Shown one piece after another: positions 12,166 to 22,716 of a stretch of 64,000 bases of DNA. The DNA comes from Ilyonectria destructans (lineage: Eukaryota > Ascomycota > Sordariomycetes > Hypocreales > Nectriaceae): the NCBI GenBank assembly GCA_020740775.1, contig JAHEWK010000003.1:1302001-1366000 (forward strand), written 5' to 3'. The translations under genes and the position numbers were made by a program. Under the pieces are notes generated by a model. That model saw nothing but the letters and a program-made list of their open reading frames with translations, made no database searches and was not told where the DNA came from. How positions within the stretch are numbered: position 1 is the stretch's first letter; the number at the start of each line of letters is the position of its first letter.

Positions 12166-12927
12166 CTAGTTCTTGTCGTACTTGCCCGGGTACCACTTTC
12201 CATCGTCATGGCCAGTCTCGCCGCCTTCATATTTGCCCTCATGCCACTTCCCATCATCCTTACCAGTCTCACCGCCCTCATACTTGCCCTCGTGCCAAGA
12301 GCCGTCGTCCTCTCTCTTCTCCTTGGGATCGTACTTTCCGGGGTACCACTTTCCGTCGTCATGGCCAGTCTCGCCGCCCTCATACTTCTCAGGCGCCCAC
12401 TTGCCGTCGTCCTTACCGGTCTCACCACCCTCATACTTGCCCTCGTGCCAAGAGCCGTCGTCCTCTCTCTTCTCCTTGCGGTCATATTTGCCGGGGTACC
12501 ACTTTCCATCGTCGTGGCCAGTGTCGCCGCCTTCGTACTTCTCAGGCGCCCACTTGCCGTCATCCTTTCCAGTCTCACCACCCTCGTACTTGCCCTCATG
12601 CCACGATCCATCGTCTCTCTTCTCCTTGCGATCATATTTGCCGGGGTACCACTTTCCGTCGTCCTTGCCAGTGTTTCCGCCCTCGTACTTCTCGGGCTCC
12701 CACTTGCCGTCATCCTTGCCGGTGCCGGGACCCTCGTACTTCCCAGGGTACCAAGAACCGTCATCTTGTCTCTTCTCCTTGCGATCATATTTGCCGGGAT
12801 ACCACTTTCCGTCGTCTTTGCCAGTGTTTCCGCCCTCATATTTTCCGGGCGTCCACTTTCCGTTATCTTTGCCGGTGCCGGGACCCTCGTACTTTCCAGG
12901 GTACCACGAGCCATCATCCTCCCGCTT
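12166..12927 (-). repeat. Tandem coding repeat, ~150 bp units
   Basis: Five of the six repeat units of the secreted protein lie here; the sixth, N-terminal unit is shorter. Units are about 150 bp and are bounded by the KEKR-coding segment. They are conserved enough at DNA level to suggest recent duplication or gene conversion. Confidence 0.8.
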
Positions 12928-13089
12928 TTCCTTGCGGTCATATTTGCCAGGGTACCACTTCCCGTCGTCATAGGGAGTACCGGGACCCTCATATTTGCCC
13001 GGGGCCCATGTGCCGTCGTCGGCGGCCTTGGGCGTGGGAAGTGCCAGAGCCGTCACGGCAAAGGCGAGCAGGGTGAAGGAGTAGCGCAT
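12166..13089 (-). CDS. Secreted repeat protein with KEKR linkers (candidate Kex2-processed repeat protein)
   Basis: Single exon, 307 residues, family not recognised. It starts with a signal peptide (MRYSFTLLAFAVTALALP). The rest is six tandem units of about 50 residues. Each unit is built from two or three submodules of the form DDG-(S/K/T)-W-x-x-(G/E)-K-Y-(E/D), seventeen in all, with GPGTGKD, GGNTGKD or GGETGHD spacers. Units 1-5 each end in D-R/P-K-E-K-R, and the last ends in KYDKN and the stop. Lys-Arg is the Kex2 cleavage signal, so secretion could release five or six Trp/Tyr/Gly-rich peptides; this is inference. The repeats are near-identical at DNA level and leave all three frames of the opposite strand largely open. 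A TATATAAG box lies at 13266-13259. No tailoring enzyme such as a UstYa/DUF3328 oxidase was seen nearby. Alternative: a cell-wall or adhesive structural protein. Confidence 0.85.
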   Translation of the reverse strand: MRYSFTLLAFAVTALALPTPKAADDGTWAPGKYEGPGTPYDDGKWYPGKYDRKEKREDDGSWYPGKYEGPGTGKDNGKWTPGKYEGGNTGKDDGKWYPGKYDRKEKRQDDGSWYPGKYEGPGTGKDDGKWEPEKYEGGNTGKDDGKWYPGKYDRKEKRDDGSWHEGKYEGGETGKDDGKWAPEKYEGGDTGHDDGKWYPGKYDRKEKREDDGSWHEGKYEGGETGKDDGKWAPEKYEGGETGHDDGKWYPGKYDPKEKREDDGSWHEGKYEGGETGKDDGKWHEGKYEGGETGHDDGKWYPGKYDKN

Positions 13090-15808
13090 TTTGAAGGACT
13101 GGATGAATATCCAGAAGAGATCAGGAGAGAAGGGTTGTTGTTGGGGTATTGAATTGAGTTGTTATTAAAAGAGATTAATGGTGGTGGTGAGGAGAGGAGG
13201 AGATGGTGATGGTGATGGTGATGAGTAGAAACGAGTGTAAAGGTAGAACCCTTGGTATCTTATATACTTCTAAATCATCCCTAAGACGTAGCCCTCCTCT
13301 TCCGCAAGCATCGATGGCAGATGGCGCAGCTTGCACCTCCAACGCAATTGCGTCAACTTCGCCGATCGAGATTCTCAGGTAGTTCCCGCCACCCCGCTTC
13401 GTTGAGGTAGCCTGAGTGGCATAAACTTCCCGAGAGCCTCGTGTCCAGCTGTTGCTGCTATTTTCAGAGCCCCCAAGTAAGCCTCAGCCAACTCAGTTTC
13501 TCTGCAGTCGGAAGCCACCGAGGCTCAGCTCCGCCCAAAAATCCTCCAGTTTGGGTAACGTTCCCAGCAGATCAGCACTAGCTGCTGCGCAACCTTCTTG
13601 GCACCCTCGCAAGTCCCCGAGTGGCTGAGCTGGAGAGAAACACTTTAAAAAATACGTTGTCCATTTTTGGTAATGGTTGGCAGTGCCACCGCCATTGTAT
13701 GTCTGTAAGTACTTCTATTGTATTCCACTCTTGCGTGCTTGACCGCATGTGTTTGCCATTGGCTTTGAAGCGCAAGTAAGACAATTAGCGATGGGCGTGC
13801 GCCGCGTCTGACTGTACCAGTAAAAAAGTAAAAAAGTTCGCTCGTATTCCGCATACATACCATGATTATCGCCAAGCATGGACTTGACAATCCTTCAATG
13901 TCTGTCGTAGGGACTAGCGTGTGCCACCGCCCATGACACCATCATAGGCCATCACCGGCCCCCACAGATCACCGCAGGTCACCACGGGACCGTAGCCTGC
14001 TAGGCAGGAATCTTACTCGACAGCTACGGGAAGAGCTACGGTTATTTTAGGTTCTGAGGGGGGACAACTGAGATTATTTCTAAATGTGGCATTTTTGGCA
14101 GACAATGTGGTCCTGTTTGGTTGGTGTCTTGGCCTCATTGAGGCGCGGGGTCAAGGAACATCGACTGTCAGCCGGCCTACATGTGCACATCACGCCTCTT
14201 CAGCTGGTGGAATACCTCAGAATAAAGCCAAACACCCACACGGAATATCAGGCTGTGTCTACGAATACGAACGGGAAAGGATGGCGTGCCCAAAAGCGCA
14301 GCGGGGTTCCAAGACATGCAGTTGGCTGATTCTAAAGGCTGATTGAGGCGTGATCTAGCGTCACTTGGTCATCTGTTATTCTCTGTGGAACAGCAGACTT
14401 GCCGAGCCTTATTTTTCTCTGTAGGTAAGCCGTGGAGGCTGTGCACATCCACGACTTTTAGAAGCAACATTACGTCAATCACTTTTATTGGCGGGTTGGA
14501 TGAGAACAAAGGACGCAAACACGTTGAGAAGTATTGTGTCCGTGATCGAAGCAATAGATGATAGAATCGAGGATGCACCACCCCAAGTAGTGGGTGACAT
14601 GGCCGCAGCCACCAGCTTCCCGCTTTCGTGTCAGCTGTTGAGCCGCGAGACTTTTGATCGCTGATCCTCTGACGGGTTTTTTATCGGACCGATCCCGACC
14701 CAGCCAACCGGACAGTCTACGTACGAATACCTATTATTGGAACATTCATGTCTTATTCAGTCTCATTGACAGGATTTAGTCTCGCTTGGCGTCCGTAACG
14801 AGAAGGATCGTATCTGGCCTTGGGCCGACTTGCAGAAATGAGGCAACTTTCCTCATGTGCGATATGAATACATCCTGCGGCTGGAATGAAACATACAGCC
14901 TGGAAGCATCACCACTGCCGTGTCTGGGAGGACTGGTTATCACACCGCCAGTTTCCATCATCTTGATACCGTTTCAACACCCAGTAGGCAACAAGACGTT
15001 GCGTAATATCACATACGCGCAGATAAACAATACGGCATCGTATCTGATTGAGTTACCTAATGGTCGGGCAATTTCTCACCGGCCCGTGTCATTGTTCCTC
15101 GTTCATGCAGTGGCGGATGAGTGTACGAATATGTACTCACCTGTCCAAGCCTCGATGCAATGTGACGTAACTCGACAACGCTCAAGCCCTTCCTCTTGAA
15201 GACATTCCCATAGATTTCAAGACGCTGTAGGCGGCCTTTCTTGGAGATCTTATTCCTCTGTTCCGAGTGTACCCGACCTGCGCTCTCAGGATGACACTCA
15301 ACGGCCCGCGCCTTTGCAGGTTACCATCCGGGCGGCTTGCGTAGGTTTGACAGGGTCGGCTGTGGTCCTCCTCCGGTGAACTCTCCGCACTGACCAACCC
15401 CGCCGGTAATCCCAATCCGTGATAGTAAGGTTAGTTCCACAAGCGACAATGAACTGGGAATAGGCGTCGGCAATCCATCTCATGCTCGGCGATTATCAGG
15501 TAATCTGTTTTGGGAAAGGTTGGAAGGACACTGTGATGGTTCGTCCCCGCATTATTGCCGACCCCCGCATTCTGCCTTCTCACGATTGATCCAACCCCGG
15601 CTCTGCCATAATTACGGACAACTCTGTAGCCGGTATCTCAAAGCCATATTCATAGTTCAACATCGGACGTCAGATGCTCCATTTTATCATTATACATACC
15701 AAGCATCCCTTGCACTTCACAGCGTGTTAAATCGGGCATATTACAGAGTCTTGGTACTCTCTAGGACACATCAAAAATACCACCTCCCCTTCATCAAACA
15801 CCGCCGAC
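13090..15808. other. Long intergenic region, no convincing gene
   Basis: 2.7 kb without a supported gene. A GGTGAT microsatellite (about four copies near 13203-13225) lies upstream of the repeat protein. An open frame at 14786-15199 (+, 137 codons) matches no family I know and has no clear intron context. The last 450 bp are the promoter of the first Baeyer-Villiger gene, with GCCGGT at 15412 and 15629. Confidence 0.5.
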
Positions 15809-17548
15809 ATGGGCTCAATTGACGGGCTAAACGGCCGGATCGGAAATAATATCCATGCCACAGAAAATGGCAATTCATTCGCGGCTGCAAATGCGAACCT
15901 AGATTATGATGTCCTCATTGTTGGTGCCGGGCTCAGTGGAATCTTCTCCCTATATCGGATGCGTCAACTTGGCTTGAGAGTCAAGGTCTTAGAGGCTGGA
16001 TCAGCTGAAGGTGGCACCTGGTTCTGGTAATACATCTCTGAGATTCCACTTGTCTATCGACATTAACATGAGAGTAGGAATCGATATCCCGGTGCGAGAT
16101 TTGACTCAGAGAGCTACTCGTACATCTTCTCCTTCTCCCAGGAAGTTCTGGATGAATGGGACTGGACAGAACACTTCGCGCCCCAAACTGAGACGTTGAA
16201 GTACGTCCAGTACCTCACGAAGAAGTTCGATCTGAAGAAAGACATGCAATTCAATACGAAGATACGGTCAGCGCATTGGCAACAAGCCAGCGATTCGTGG
16301 CTTTTAACCGACCAAGACGGAAATACGTACACTTCTCGCTACCTCATTACCGCCATGGGAATTCTCAATGAACCTACCTTGCCGAACATCCCTGGCGTCC
16401 GCGATTTCAAGGGTACTGCATGGCATACTGCAAGGTGGCCTAGCGATGCACCTAGCCTCGAGGGCAAACGCGTCGGAATTATCGGCACTGGAGCAACTGC
16501 GATCCAAACTATTCAGACTATCGCGGATCGTGTCGGCCATTTGACCGTCTTTCAACGTACAGCCAACTGGACAGCTCCGCTCCGGAATAAAAAGATCACC
16601 CCGGAAGAAATGCAGAAAATTCGCAAAGATTATCCCGAAATATTTCGCCAATGCCTGGAATCGTACTCCTGCTTTATTCACGTGGCCAACAGCAAGAGCG
16701 TGTTTTCAATGACAGAGGAAGAGCGCCTTGCTCACTGGGAGGACTTGTATGCCCGGCCTGGTTTTGCCAAAGTTCTTGGCATCTCCGCGGACATATATAC
16801 CGACAGAGAGGCCAACGCGCTTTACAGTGCGTTCAACGCGGACAAGATTCGTGCACGGATCAACGACCCGATAGTCGCCGAGAAACTCATTCCTAAGACC
16901 CATGGCTTTGGTACGCGACGAGTGCCACTTGAAAGTGGTTACTATGAGGTTTTCAACCAGCCCAACGTCAAGTTGGTTGACATTTCTGAGAATCCCATTG
17001 AGAAGATCACCGAGAGTGGTGTGCAGACTCAGGACGAGACACACGACCTTGATATTCTAATCTATGCAACTGGCTTTGATGCCGTCACCGGCTCCTTCAA
17101 CGCAATAGAATTTAAGGGCCTCAACGACACCAATCTCAAGGATGTGTGGAGTAATGGCATTCGAACATTCTTGGGCTTGACCGTCAAGGATTTCCCGAAC
17201 ATGTTCATGATCATGGGCCCTCATCAGATGTTTGGCAACATCCCTCGAAGCATCGAGTATGCAGTTGAATGGACTTCAGACTTTATCGGGTACGCGCAGA
17301 AGAACAACGTCTTGTATGTGGAGGCGACAGAGATGGGCGTGGAGCAATGGACTGAGCATGTGCATGAGTGTGGACAAGGATTGTTAGCGAACGAGGTTGA
17401 TTCATGGATGACCGGGGTGAATAAGAATCTCGCTCATAAGCAAAAGAGGTCGATGACGAGGTACAATGGCCCGGCGCCCGGTTACCGAAGAAGATGCGAC
17501 GAGGTGAAGCAGAGGAGTTATTCGGACTTTGTCATGAAACAAGGATAG
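15809..17548 (+). CDS. Baeyer-Villiger monooxygenase, cyclohexanone-monooxygenase type
   Basis: Flavoprotein that inserts one oxygen next to a ketone, using NADPH and O2, to make an ester or lactone. Exons: 15809-16026 and 16078-17548, giving 562 residues, close to the 540-560 of bacterial CHMO/CPMO. FAD site VGAGLSG lies near residue 38. GGTWFWNRYPGARFD follows, with the Arg conserved in CHMOs and an intron inside the WFW/NRY segment. The BVMO fingerprint FKGTAWHTARWP is near 182, exactly F-x-G-x3-H-x3-W-P. The NADPH site GIIGTGATAIQ lies near 207. The late FPNMFMIMGPHQ and the W-T-S-D-F region match the family. No signal or membrane segment is seen. It heads a cluster with an esterase, dehydrogenases and an acyl-CoA ligase, which suggests a cyclic ketone substrate; the real substrate cannot be read from sequence. 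Confidence 0.94.
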
Positions 17549-17810
17549 TTCATTTATCAATTCACATCTATAAATTTGAGATAACCACTGCTGTCTACTT
17601 GATAATAACGACCATTTTCTCCATACGATATTGTCCGTGTGGTGCCGTTAGGTTCATCAGGAACTCCCCTCACGACTAGTCTCCACCCATATCCGCACAC
17701 TCACTAGGACTAGGATTTTTAATGAAGCTCTAGACTTATTATCTCCAAAGGGAAGATTGAAGCATTCTAACATGTTATCTAGTTGGGAAATTGCAAATCT
17801 AAGACTGATT

Positions 17811-18927
17811 TTAAGTCTTTATGACAAAGTCGTCAGCAGGCGAGGGCTTCGATAACGCCCATCGAATTCCATCCTCCATGACCTTATCCCACCTCGCCGA
17901 GGCCGACAGGCTGTCTCCAAATCGACGGAACCCATGTGGCACACCTTGAAACAGGTTGACATCTGTAGGAACCCTGTGTGAAATGTAAGCTTCTAGTTTA
18001 GAGGAGAGAAAGGAAAAGGTCATACCTGGCCTCGGTCAACAATTTGGCATACAGCAACCCTTCATCTCGTAGAGGATCCAGACCGGCAATTCCAAACACG
18101 GTCGGTGGAAGTCCTTCCACTTGCGCAGGTGTGGCATTGCCTGGATTGAGCTTTGTATCATCAACCTGAGGATCCTTAATCTGTAGTATATCAAGAAAGT
18201 ATCTCGCAATCTTCACAGGTAGTATCGGTGCATCTTCGTTTTCCTTGTAACTCGACACAGAAGGGTTTGTCAACCGCTTGAGCTGTGGTTCATAGCACTC
18301 ATTGTGCACGAGGCATGGAATCATCAAGACCTGTCCAGCAATGGCAGGGAGGGACCCAGCGCCTTCGCTCGTCTTCAGGTGCTGTTCCAGTGTGAGCGAG
18401 GCCGCAAGCTGTGCGCCTGCCGAGATGCCTCCAATCACCAACTTCTGACCATCGCCACCAAATTCGCTCATATTAGCGTGCACCCATTCAAAGGCGTCCC
18501 CGGTATCATTCCACGGGGTAGGGTAAACGTGTTCCGGTGTATGGCGGTAATTAACGTTTAGAACGACGACTTCAGCTCCACAAGCAATACGGGCGCAGAT
18601 GGCGTCCTCGGAGGCTAGAGTGCCGAACAAATAGCCACCTCCATGCAAATGGATATAAACGGGCAGCAGTTCAGCTTGGTGAATAGAGACGGGACGATAG
18701 GTTCGAGCCTCAATAGAGCTCCCGTCCCGTGTCGGGATCTCGAAATCCTTGATGTGGACCTGCGAAGCTAGGGATTTCATCGCTTCTGCTGCCATCGTCT
18801 CACGGCCCTTGTTGAAAACGTGTTTAAATGCCGAAAGCGGCTGATCTGTCGCGGGTTGCGGTGGTATGGTGGCCTGGACGGCGAGCCACTCATCGCTTGG
18901 ACCTCCATACGTTGAAAAGTCAGACAT
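17811..18927 (-). CDS. Alpha/beta hydrolase, HSL-type esterase/lipase
   Basis: Carboxylesterase of the hormone-sensitive-lipase family. Exons (minus): 18927-18026 and 17973-17811, giving 354 residues. The oxyanion motif HGGG (residues 95-98) precedes a G-x-S-x-G nucleophile elbow GISAG with Ser near 169. The acid is in FGIAGLDPLRDEG and the His in exon 2, FQGVPHGF. I chose the start at MSDFSTYGG. An in-frame ATG at 18990 lies inside a duplicated non-coding segment, so it is less likely. No signal peptide, so probably cytosolic. It lies next to a Baeyer-Villiger enzyme and diverges from an SDR. It is the obvious candidate to hydrolyse the ester or lactone product. Confidence 0.9.
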
Positions 18928-19622
18928 TGCAGTAGATTGAGTGGTTGATGGATCCGTTACGGTCAAAGTGATCAAGTGGATAGTGTTCAAGGCGGTGATG
19001 AGGATGTCAATGATTGCTTGTGCCGGTCATCTAGACCGGCCGGAAGAGGGGTTATAAGACCCCCTTCTGACTAAGGTACGGGTATCAATCCATCGGAGGT
19101 TTCATAACACAGGGTGTTGGATCCGTTACGGTCAAATTGTTCAATTGGATAGTGTTCAAAGTAATGATGATGATATTGATCATTGCTTGTGCCGGTTATC
19201 CGGACTGGCGGGTTATCAGACCGCCTTCTGACTAGGGTCAGGATATCAATCTATCAGAGTTTGGTAATACAGGGTCATCTTCCAACAGTAGCCAATAAAT
19301 GGGTATTTTTGGAGACCGACGTGGCAACACCAATTCTACCAACCTGGGAATTAGAGGACGACCGTTTGCAATTGCATTTGCATGTGAGTGAAAGTCGTTC
19401 CGGCTCTCTCACTTCCTCGGTACCCCACTGCGGAGTGCATGCGGCATTCGGGATCGGGTACCTGGATGAGTGCTCGGCATTCCAAAATAGGCACTGACTT
19501 GCGATGGGAGACTTGGGAATTTTTATTGACCGAACACTCGAAAGAAGGAACTAAATACATCAATAAGCTGGAAGTATTCATTCAGTGCAAATTAAGACTT
19601 GCCCGAAAAGGAAACAACCCAA
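18928..19622. promoter_or_regulatory. Divergent promoter (esterase / SDR) with duplicated dyad block
   Basis: Region between the two start codons. It holds two diverged copies of a ~160 bp block (see repeat). Copy 1 has the perfect dyad CCGGTC-N5-GACCGG at 19023-19039 and a GGGG/CCCC dyad around TTATAAGA at 19048-19063. Copy 2 has CCGGTT-N5-GACTGG at 19192-19208 and GGCGG/CCGCC at 19207-19225. Confidence 0.5.
18950..19275. repeat. Diverged tandem duplication, two ~160 bp copies
   Basis: Copy 1 is about 18950-19115 and copy 2 about 19119-19275. They align along their length, starting GGATCCGTTACGGTCAAA/T, sharing TTGCTTGTGCCGGT, then CTTCTGACTA and ending ACAGGGT. Copy 1 overlaps the upstream in-frame ATG of the esterase. 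Copy 2 does not keep that frame, supporting a regulatory rather than coding role. Confidence 0.8.
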
Positions 19623-20527
19623 ATGTCGTTGGATATCCCAGCAAAGCCCCCTCCTCGCTCATTCAGCGGCAAGGTGGCAATCGTCACAGGTGCCGGCTGT
19701 GTCGGAGATGGCATTGGAAATGGCCGTGCGATTTCCATTATGCTGGCTGATGAGGGTTGCAATGTGATTTGCTTGGACATGGATTTGGCATGGGCCGCAA
19801 AGACTGCCGAAATGGCCAACTCCGAGACAGGGCGTGGAACAGCCGTCCCCTTCCAAGGAGACGTCACGTCAGCATCCGACTGCGAAGAGGTGGTTAAACT
19901 TGCGCTGTCAAAGTTTGGCCGCCTGGATGTTCTTGTCAACAATGTCGGAATCGCTGGCGCATCGGGCACCGCTGTGGAAGTGGATATGGAGCACTGGGCC
20001 AAGAGTCTGGAAGTCAACGTTTCGAGCATGGTGTTAATGTCGAAGTATGCGATTCCTGCCATGAGCCGCAACGAAGGGGAGGTCAAAGGATCTATTGTGA
20101 ACATGGGCAGTGTGGCTGGACTCAAAGGGGGGACGCCGCATTTACTCTACCCGACTTCGAAAGGGGCCGTGGTCAACATGACCAGGGCTATGGCTGCACA
20201 TCACGCCAAGGATGGCATCCGCGTCAACTGCGTTTGTCCCGGGGTAAGAATTTTCCTCAACTCAGATCCTTATCCATCACTAATTTCCTACAGATGCTTT
20301 ATACGCCAATGATGTACGCTGGGGGGATGACCGAGGAAGCGAGGGCAGCGAGGAAGGCGAGGAGTTTACTAGGCACTGAAGGTACGGGTTGGGATTGTGC
20401 TTGCGCGGTTACATTCTTGGCTGGTAATCATGCGAGGTGGATTACGGGGGCAATCCTGCCTGTTGATGCGGGGACGACGGCAGCTGTTGGGATTGGCATG
20501 CCAGCCAGCGCAAGCGTGAATGGGTGA
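19623..20527 (+). CDS. Short-chain dehydrogenase/reductase
   Basis: Classical NAD(P)-dependent SDR. Exons: 19623-20243 and 20294-20527, giving 284 residues. Cofactor motif T-G-A-G-C-V-G-D-G-I-G starts near residue 22, NNVG lies near 105, and the catalytic pair is in YPTSK (Tyr176, Lys180), preceded by a Ser in GSVAGLKGG. The C-terminal exon carries the usual TFLAGNHARWITGAILPVDAG. The start is the ATG at 19623; a frame extension upstream begins only at a TTG. It shares a promoter with the esterase at 17811-18927. A likely role is oxidation of a ring alcohol to the ketone used by a Baeyer-Villiger enzyme, or of the alcohol released by the esterase. Neither can be decided from sequence. Confidence 0.92.
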
Positions 20528-20640
20528 ATCATCTCGAAAGTTTTAGTTCAGAGTAATAAATTGGATGGATTCATAACTCTCAGTAATCATGACTTCCTGT
20601 ACCATTGAAATAAAGACACTCAGTTCTACTATATATAAAT

Positions 20641-22091
20641 CTAATCGTGCATTAAGGCCATCCGTCCCTTGATCTTCCCCTCACCCAACGCCTTGAGAAC
20701 CGTAGGGAAGTCCTCTAGTCTGGCTTCCTCCACTTGGGGTGATATGGCTCTAGTTTTAATCAACTGGAGAACCATCTCAAGGTCTCTAACCTGTCCACCG
20801 TAAGAGAATATGTAGCTCAACCTCTTGCGAGTCCCAATCTTCATGTGGATTGTATTTTCCGTATCCAGACTACCAATGCACAGTAATTTGCCACCACGTC
20901 GGACTGAGTGGAACTTATATCATTATCGTGCTCTGAAAGATGGATGGCTCATACAACTTACCAATATGCTGAGCATCTTCAAAGGTCTGATGGGTGCCGA
21001 CGAAATCCAGGACAGTGTCGATTTTCCCTTCTAGGTCATTTTCAACGATGAACTCTTGTGGCGACTTGCCAACAGGAACGATATCGCTTCTGGGTACACC
21101 TAACTTCGCGGCATTCTCGAGGCATTCTTCTCTGATGTCGCACACAATAACCCTAGCTCCGATATCCAGAACAATCTGCAATGCGTTGAAGCCGAGACCA
21201 CCCAATCCGAATAAGAACGTGGTCTCCGTCTTCTTGACTTCGCCTCTTCTGTGAATTGCGTGGTAGGCCGTGTTCACTGCATCCGTGGCCACAGCTGCTT
21301 CAGCTGGTGTAACACCTGTGGAATGTGAGCGAAAAATGACTGTATTAGAAGACTGAAGCCAACAGATTAGAACACTTCGCGATTACATACCATCGGGGAC
21401 AAGGACAGCCCCCCTGATGTCCATTGTGGCATATGGGGCGTAAAAGCCGTCTTGTCCAATTCCCGAATGGTGTCCTCTTTCGCATATCTGTGACAGGTCT
21501 CGGGAGCATTCAGGACATTCTTCACCTGCACAGCCTGGGACGGCGTGGAGAGCAACCACATCTCCCTAGATATTTTTAGTTGTGCCAAGTGAAGAATTTG
21601 AGAGTTTATTGGTTACCACTCGAAGGTTTGAATCCTTAACCTCGGCACCTATTTCCACGATCCTCCCACAGCCCTCATGACCCTATTAACTGTTAACATC
21701 AACTGTACACAAATTGAGATTATGCTTCATATGGAATGGAAACACCTACCAGGGTGTACTTTTCCTGAAACCACCCGGCTTGCTTATCAATCGTAAGGAG
21801 TGAGTGGTCGCTGCGGCAGACTATCGTTGCAAGTTGAGACCAGAATGCGACCAATACAGACTTTTTTGAGATGATTGGGAGTTAATCTTGGTATGTTCTT
21901 ACCTCCAGAAGCTATCATTTTGCATAGAATACCGGTTGGTGGCGCTTGAGGGACCGGGACCTCTTCCCAAACCTACAAATCGGTTACCTTCTAACGCCTA
22001 GCACAACATGACAAGAGCTCAAAGTTACTGGCTCCGGGTTATTCTTGTGTTTCCTCCACGCAAACATAGTCTTGGGGATTTCGATTGACAT
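20641..22091 (-). CDS. Zinc-dependent alcohol dehydrogenase (MDR family)
   Basis: Medium-chain NAD(P)-linked alcohol dehydrogenase. Seven exons (minus): 22091-22029, 21972-21903, 21820-21750, 21682-21617, 21565-21391, 21315-20962, 20903-20641, giving 353 residues. Catalytic zinc ligands are in VCRSDHSLL and GHEGCGRIVEIG. The structural zinc lobe reads C-AGEE-C-PE-C-SRDLSQI-C, so the first Cys is four residues from the second instead of the usual two. The Rossmann motif is FGLGGLGFNALQ and DIREE follows the second strand. Exon junctions restore an unbroken family alignment. It diverges from the acyl-CoA ligase at 22717. In the cluster it could oxidise an omega-hydroxy acid or alcohol produced by ester hydrolysis. 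Confidence 0.9.
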
Positions 22092-22716
22092 TTTTATTGG
22101 GATTTGTTCCGGTGAGGATATGTTCTGGCAGTGATAGAGTTGCGATTTGATTCTCGCTGTAGTGAAGAGCAGGGGATTAACGGTCATGAAAATCACTTAT
22201 CCGAAAAGGGCAGCCGAGTCGGGGGCGTACTTATCGCCTGTAATGAAAGTAAAATTGCATGCACAGGATATAATCGCGCTACTCAGGTCTCGGTTGCAGG
22301 CTCGTGGTGGTGCGGGGAATGTTCCCCGGCCTTGATGATTAGCTTCGGGTCTGCCGGTGTAGCTCGGCTGTCAGTCGGCATACTTATTTCGGCCAAGCCG
22401 TTAAAGCCCGTTGGCAACACTTCGCCTAGTGTTGGAAGTGTTTGGGACCTTGATCTTGGATTAATGCATAACATACCTGTTATTAATAGGACTGGTCTCT
22501 TATTTAGTTAAGTGAAACAGATTGCTGTTTATTTTTACATCCTCGTGTGCTCTTAAGGATCCTTTAAATCGGTATGACACCTACGGATCTAGCAGTACAT
22601 ATGTCCAACTAAGTGTATGGGTTTACTTGATCATTCGACTCATCTTAGCAAAGAATATTCTCTCTTTGCAAACCGCCAATTGAGTAACGTTTAGAATTCG
22701 GCTATAATTCCGGAAA
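22092..22716. promoter_or_regulatory. Divergent promoter (alcohol dehydrogenase / acyl-CoA ligase)
   Basis: Holds a perfect dyad CGGGGAA-TG-TTCCCCG at 22313-22328, overlapping the CreA-like GCGGGG at 22312, and GCCGGTGTAG at 22353-22362. The same ten bases recur at 26771 in the next divergent promoter of the cluster. Confidence 0.5.

Noticed and set aside
12127..13152. Long hydrophobic open frames on the plus strand across the repeat gene (up to 341 codons).
   Set aside because: They are the antisense of a stop-poor tandem repeat. The minus frame has a signal peptide, ordered modules, a stop after a clean repeat end and a TATA box.
14786..15199. 137-codon open frame on the plus strand.
   Set aside because: No domain, no recognised family, no supporting splice context.
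18928..18990. N-terminal extension of the esterase from an ATG at 18990.
   Set aside because: It lies in the duplicated regulatory block and adds no family-conserved residues; MSDFSTYGG at 18927 is the better start.
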